Shown here: in pieces, positions 61,237 to 64,000 of the stretch
How positions within the stretch are numbered: the first letter of the stretch is position 1
Layout of the letters: each line of letters opens with the position of its first letter
From: Chryseobacterium sp. MEBOG06
GTDB taxonomy: Bacteria; Bacteroidota; Bacteroidia; Flavobacteriales; Weeksellaceae
DNA: 64,000 bases
Direction: 5' to 3'
Assembly: GCF_021869765.1 (NCBI RefSeq)
Contig: NZ_CP084580.1
Span: 4,216,001-4,280,000, forward strand
The notes under the pieces: generated by a model
Told to the model about the DNA's origin: nothing
The model's database searches: none
Seen by the model: the letters and a program-made list of their open reading frames with translations, nothing else
Position numbers and translations under genes: made by a program

Positions 61237-62442
61237 ATGCCGAATATTTCAAACAGAGCACTTCATATGCCGCCGTCGCCGGTAAGAAAACTGGTTCCCT
61301 TTGCGTTACAAGCAAAACAGAAAGGAATAAAAGTATATCACCTTAATATCGGGCAGCCTGATATTGAAACTCCGGAAACGGCTTTAAATGCTTTAAAAAA
61401 CATCGATTTAAAAGTATTGGAATATGCACTTTCTGAAGGGAACATAGAATACAGAAAAGCCCTTACAGAATACTATCATTCATTAGGTTTTTCTGATTTA
61501 ACTCCGGACAATTTCATGGTTACCAATGGAGGTTCTGAGGCACTTAACTTTGCCATTTCCACTTTATGTGACGAGGGTGATGAAGTGATTATTCCTGAAC
61601 CTTATTACGCAAACTACAATGGTTTCACCAGCACATTTGACGTGAATGTAGTGGCGGTTCATTCAACTATTGATACCGGGTTTGCCTTACCTCCGATAGA
61701 AGAATTTGAAAAGAAAATTACAGAAAAAACAAGAGCAATTATCATCTGCAACCCAGGAAATCCTACAGGATATCTGTATACTCGTGAAGAGCTTCAAAAG
61801 CTTGCAGAAATTGCTTTAAAATATGATATTGTTATTATTTCTGATGAAGTATACAGAGAATATGTATATGACGGAAAACAGCAGATTTCAATGCTTGATT
61901 TCCCGGAATTAAGCGAAAACTGTATCATCATTGATTCCGAATCAAAACGTTACTCTATGTGTGGAGTAAGAATCGGCTGCATGGTGACCCGTTCTCAAAA
62001 AATACGTAATGCAGCAATGCTTTTTGCACAGGCAAGATTAAGCCCTGTTCTTCTTGGACAGATTGCAGCTACAGCAGCACACCAGAATGACGGACCTTAT
62101 ATCAGAGCGGTAAGAGAAGAATATACCCACAGAAGAAATATATTGGTAGACCTTCTAAATGCGATCCCGGGTGTAATTTGCCCTAAGCCTAGAGGAGCTT
62201 TCTACTGCGTAGCTGAACTTCCTGTAGATGACACTGAAAAGTTTGCACAGTGGCTGCTTGAAACATACTCTCTAAATAACGAAACCATCATGGTAGCTCC
62301 TGCAGGAGGATTCTACAGTGACCCGGAATTAGGAAAAAAACAGGTAAGAATTGCTTACGTTCTGAAAGAAGACGATTTAAAAAGAAGTGTTGAAATTCTG
62401 AAAGAAGCTTTAAAAAAGTACAGAGCAGATTTTAACCTGTAA
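61237..62442 (+). CDS. PLP-dependent aminotransferase, class I/II
   Basis: A 401-residue fold-type I enzyme. Substrate-binding and cofactor motifs are NIGQPDIETP, TNGGSEALNF, CNPGNPTGYLY and the Schiff-base region DSESKRYSMCGVRIG with Lys237. RIAYV near the C-terminus carries the carboxylate-binding Arg. It is closest to aspartate/tyrosine-type aminotransferases of Bacteroidota; the exact amino-acid donor cannot be read. It starts a likely operon with the lipoprotein and murB. Confidence 0.9.
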   Translation: MPNISNRALHMPPSPVRKLVPFALQAKQKGIKVYHLNIGQPDIETPETALNALKNIDLKVLEYALSEGNIEYRKALTEYYHSLGFSDLTPDNFMVTNGGSEALNFAISTLCDEGDEVIIPEPYYANYNGFTSTFDVNVVAVHSTIDTGFALPPIEEFEKKITEKTRAIIICNPGNPTGYLYTREELQKLAEIALKYDIVIISDEVYREYVYDGKQQISMLDFPELSENCIIIDSESKRYSMCGVRIGCMVTRSQKIRNAAMLFAQARLSPVLLGQIAATAAHQNDGPYIRAVREEYTHRRNILVDLLNAIPGVICPKPRGAFYCVAELPVDDTEKFAQWLLETYSLNNETIMVAPAGGFYSDPELGKKQVRIAYVLKEDDLKRSVEILKEALKKYRADFNL

Positions 62443-62454
62443 AATTATATCATA

Positions 62455-62940
62455 ATGCCGACAACAAAAAATATACATCTGAAAATTCTGTTTTCGATCT
62501 TTTTGCTGTCGGTATTTTTTTCTTGTGACTCCAAGAAACAGAAACAAACTGTTCTTCACAAGAATCCGGATGAAATCACATTTATCAGCGTATCACATAT
62601 CGGAGGTACACTTGGTGAATACAGGATCATCAAAGTCAAAAAAGACTCCATCTTTACAGAAATAGGTGCAACGGCCAACCATACTCACAAAGAATGGGCA
62701 TCATCTGTCAATACAGATACCTGGAAACAATTGACGTCCTATATCAACAGTAAAGATCTTGATTATATAAAGAGTTCTCCGAGCCAGCAATCAGTAGACG
62801 GAATAGATGAAACTTTTCAGATCCGCACCCCGAAAAAGTCACATATCTATGTTAACTCTTTTGCAGACACAATACATTATAAGCAATTGCAAAAGCTTAA
62901 AGAACATCTAGACCTAATTCTTCCAAAAGAATACCAATAA
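62455..62940 (+). CDS. Hypothetical lipoprotein, 161 aa
   Basis: The N-terminus has a lipoprotein signal (SVFFSCDSKK; Cys at about residue 24). The mature part has beta strands and ends KLKEHLDLILPKEYQ. No family is recognised. It sits 12 bases after the aminotransferase and four bases before murB, so it is in their operon. Confidence 0.7.
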   Translation: MPTTKNIHLKILFSIFLLSVFFSCDSKKQKQTVLHKNPDEITFISVSHIGGTLGEYRIIKVKKDSIFTEIGATANHTHKEWASSVNTDTWKQLTSYINSKDLDYIKSSPSQQSVDGIDETFQIRTPKKSHIYVNSFADTIHYKQLQKLKEHLDLILPKEYQ

Positions 62941-62943
62941 AAT

Positions 62944-63957
62944 ATGCAAGAAAATTTTTCCTTAAAGCCTTACAATACATTCGGTGTTGATGCCAAAGCA
63001 AAATACTTTATTGAAGTCAGCAATACTGACGAACTAAAAGAGGCTCTTACTTTTTCAAAAAACCATGGTCTTCCTCTACTACTTTTAGGAGGTGGAAGTA
63101 ATATTCTGCTGACAAAAGATTTTGAGGGCCTTGCCATTAAGCTTAATTTAAAAGGGATTTCTGAGGAAAACATCAGTAACCATGAAGTTCTTGTTACTGC
63201 AAAAGCAGGCGAAAACTGGCATGAATTCGTGAAATACTGCCTACAGAAAGACTATGGCGGACTGGAAAACCTTTCTTTAATTCCCGGAAATGTAGGAACC
63301 TCTCCCATGCAGAACATTGGAGCTTACGGCACCGAGATCAAGGATATTTTTGTAAACTGTCTTGTTCTGAACTTAAAGACTCTTGAACTAGAAACATTTA
63401 ACCTTGAAGAATGTAAGTTCGGCTACAGAGATTCTATTTTCAAGCAGGAAGGAAAAGGAAAATATGTAATCCTGGAGGTCACTTTTAAACTGACTACAAA
63501 GGATCACCACATCAAAACCGAATACGGAGCTATTAAAAACGAACTGGAGCATCTTAAAATTAATACCCCAAGCATTCAGGATGTTTCAAATGCAGTGATC
63601 AACATCAGACAAAGCAAACTGCCGGACCCTAAGGAAATAGGAAATGCCGGAAGCTTTTTCAAAAACCCTACTATTCCATTAGCTCAGTTCCAGGATTTAA
63701 AACAGAACTTTGAAAATATACAGGGATATCCTAATGGAGATGTGGTAAAAGTTCCTGCAGGATGGCTGATTGAGCAATGCGGATGGAAAGGAAAGCAGAT
63801 TGGTAACGTCGCTTCTCATCGACTTCAGTCTCTGGTCATCATCAATGCGACAGGAAATGCAACGGGAAAAGAAATTTTTGATTTTTCCACAGACATCATT
63901 AATTCTGTCAAAGAAAAGTTCGGAATAGAACTTGAAAGAGAGGTCAATATTATTTAA
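62944..63957 (+). CDS. murB: UDP-N-acetylmuramate dehydrogenase
   Basis: A 337-residue flavoenzyme that reduces enolpyruvyl-UDP-GlcNAc to UDP-MurNAc, the step after MurA. The FAD-binding region LLLLGGGSNILLT and NLSLIPGNVGTSPMQNIGAYG, the YRDSIFKQEGKGK segment with the active-site Arg, and GNAGSFFKNP with the active-site Ser are clear. The length and NGDVVKVPAGWLIEQ segment fit the type I form. It ends a likely operon and is followed by a terminator; murA is 22 kb away. Confidence 0.95.
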   Translation: MQENFSLKPYNTFGVDAKAKYFIEVSNTDELKEALTFSKNHGLPLLLLGGGSNILLTKDFEGLAIKLNLKGISEENISNHEVLVTAKAGENWHEFVKYCLQKDYGGLENLSLIPGNVGTSPMQNIGAYGTEIKDIFVNCLVLNLKTLELETFNLEECKFGYRDSIFKQEGKGKYVILEVTFKLTTKDHHIKTEYGAIKNELEHLKINTPSIQDVSNAVINIRQSKLPDPKEIGNAGSFFKNPTIPLAQFQDLKQNFENIQGYPNGDVVKVPAGWLIEQCGWKGKQIGNVASHRLQSLVIINATGNATGKEIFDFSTDIINSVKEKFGIELEREVNII

Positions 63958-63964
63958 AATACAT

Positions 63965-63997
63965 AAAAGACGGTTACATTTCAGTAATCGTCTTTTT
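63965..63997 (+). terminator. Terminator after murB
   Basis: AAAAGACGGTTAC pairs with GTAATCGTCTTTT (one G-T) around a seven-base loop, running into T7 at the window end. Confidence 0.8.
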
Positions 63998-64000
63998 TTA

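Noticed and set aside
1..64000. CRISPR array, prophage or intact insertion sequence
   Set aside because: No regularly spaced repeats, no transposase or integrase frame and no phage structural gene were seen; only the ardA remnant hints at past mobile DNA.

Overview
The window comes from an AT-rich chromosome of a flavobacterium, most probably Chryseobacterium or a close relative in Weeksellaceae (inference). The signs are a SusC/SusD pair, a secreted protein with a type IX secretion C-terminal sorting domain, a Bacteroidota-type DUF4290 gene in front of murA, many small secreted lipoproteins, and repeated use of the Bacteroidota -7 promoter element TAnnTTTG. The order is ordinary chromosomal: housekeeping genes (lpxH, queD, upp, der, murA, murB, tRNA-Gln) mixed with accessory and stress genes. 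There is no rRNA, CRISPR array, intact insertion sequence or prophage.

Layout. 1-2.6 kb: minus-strand tail of a histidine kinase (cut by the window edge), a membrane protein, a hypothetical protein and a DUF5715 protein. 2.7-12.5 kb: aqpZ, an S41 protease, a PD-(D/E)xK-like protein, a LuxE-like acyltransferase, queD-lpxH, a serine hydrolase with a glycogen-binding-like tail, and small lipoproteins. 12.6-18.1 kb: an OmpH/Skp chaperone and the glyoxylate shunt genes aceB and aceA, divergent from a RamB/ScfR-type regulator; two related dyads lie between them. 18.2-25.1 kb: comF, a hydrolase, upp, and a 1306-residue Pls/PosA-type single-module peptide synthetase followed by a GNAT acetyltransferase. 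25.2-31.5 kb: der, tRNA-Gln, a decayed ardA antirestriction gene, katG, a haem-binding protein and a DCC-family protein. 31.9-39.8 kb: an alpha-glucan utilisation locus (GH65, SusC, SusD, convergent GH13 amylase). 40-45.4 kb: DUF4290-murA, a NIL-domain protein, a YiiX-like hydrolase and an OmpR/EnvZ-type two-component pair. 45.5-55.9 kb: an EamA exporter, then mgtC-mgtA behind a structured leader, then a CzcCBA-type metal efflux operon. 56-64 kb: DUF1801 protein, two secreted proteins of unknown function, a T9SS cargo protein, an aminotransferase, a lipoprotein and murB.

How the genes work together. aceB and aceA provide acetate or fatty-acid growth and are probably controlled by the divergent regulator. 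GH65, SusC, SusD and GH13 together bind, import and cut alpha-linked glucans. The two-component pair, mgtCA and the czc-type genes form a cation-homeostasis neighbourhood. MurA, MurB and the Skp-like chaperone serve the envelope.

Most interesting items: (1) the Pls-like synthetase, with a lysine-like specificity pocket read by eye; (2) a candidate leader-ORF and mutually exclusive hairpin switch upstream of mgtC; (3) MurA with Asp in place of the fosfomycin-target Cys; (4) the ardA remnant beside tRNA-Gln; (5) the paired operators between aceB and its candidate regulator; (6) several promoters placed so close to the start codon that leaderless mRNA is predicted. All functions are read from sequence without database searches.
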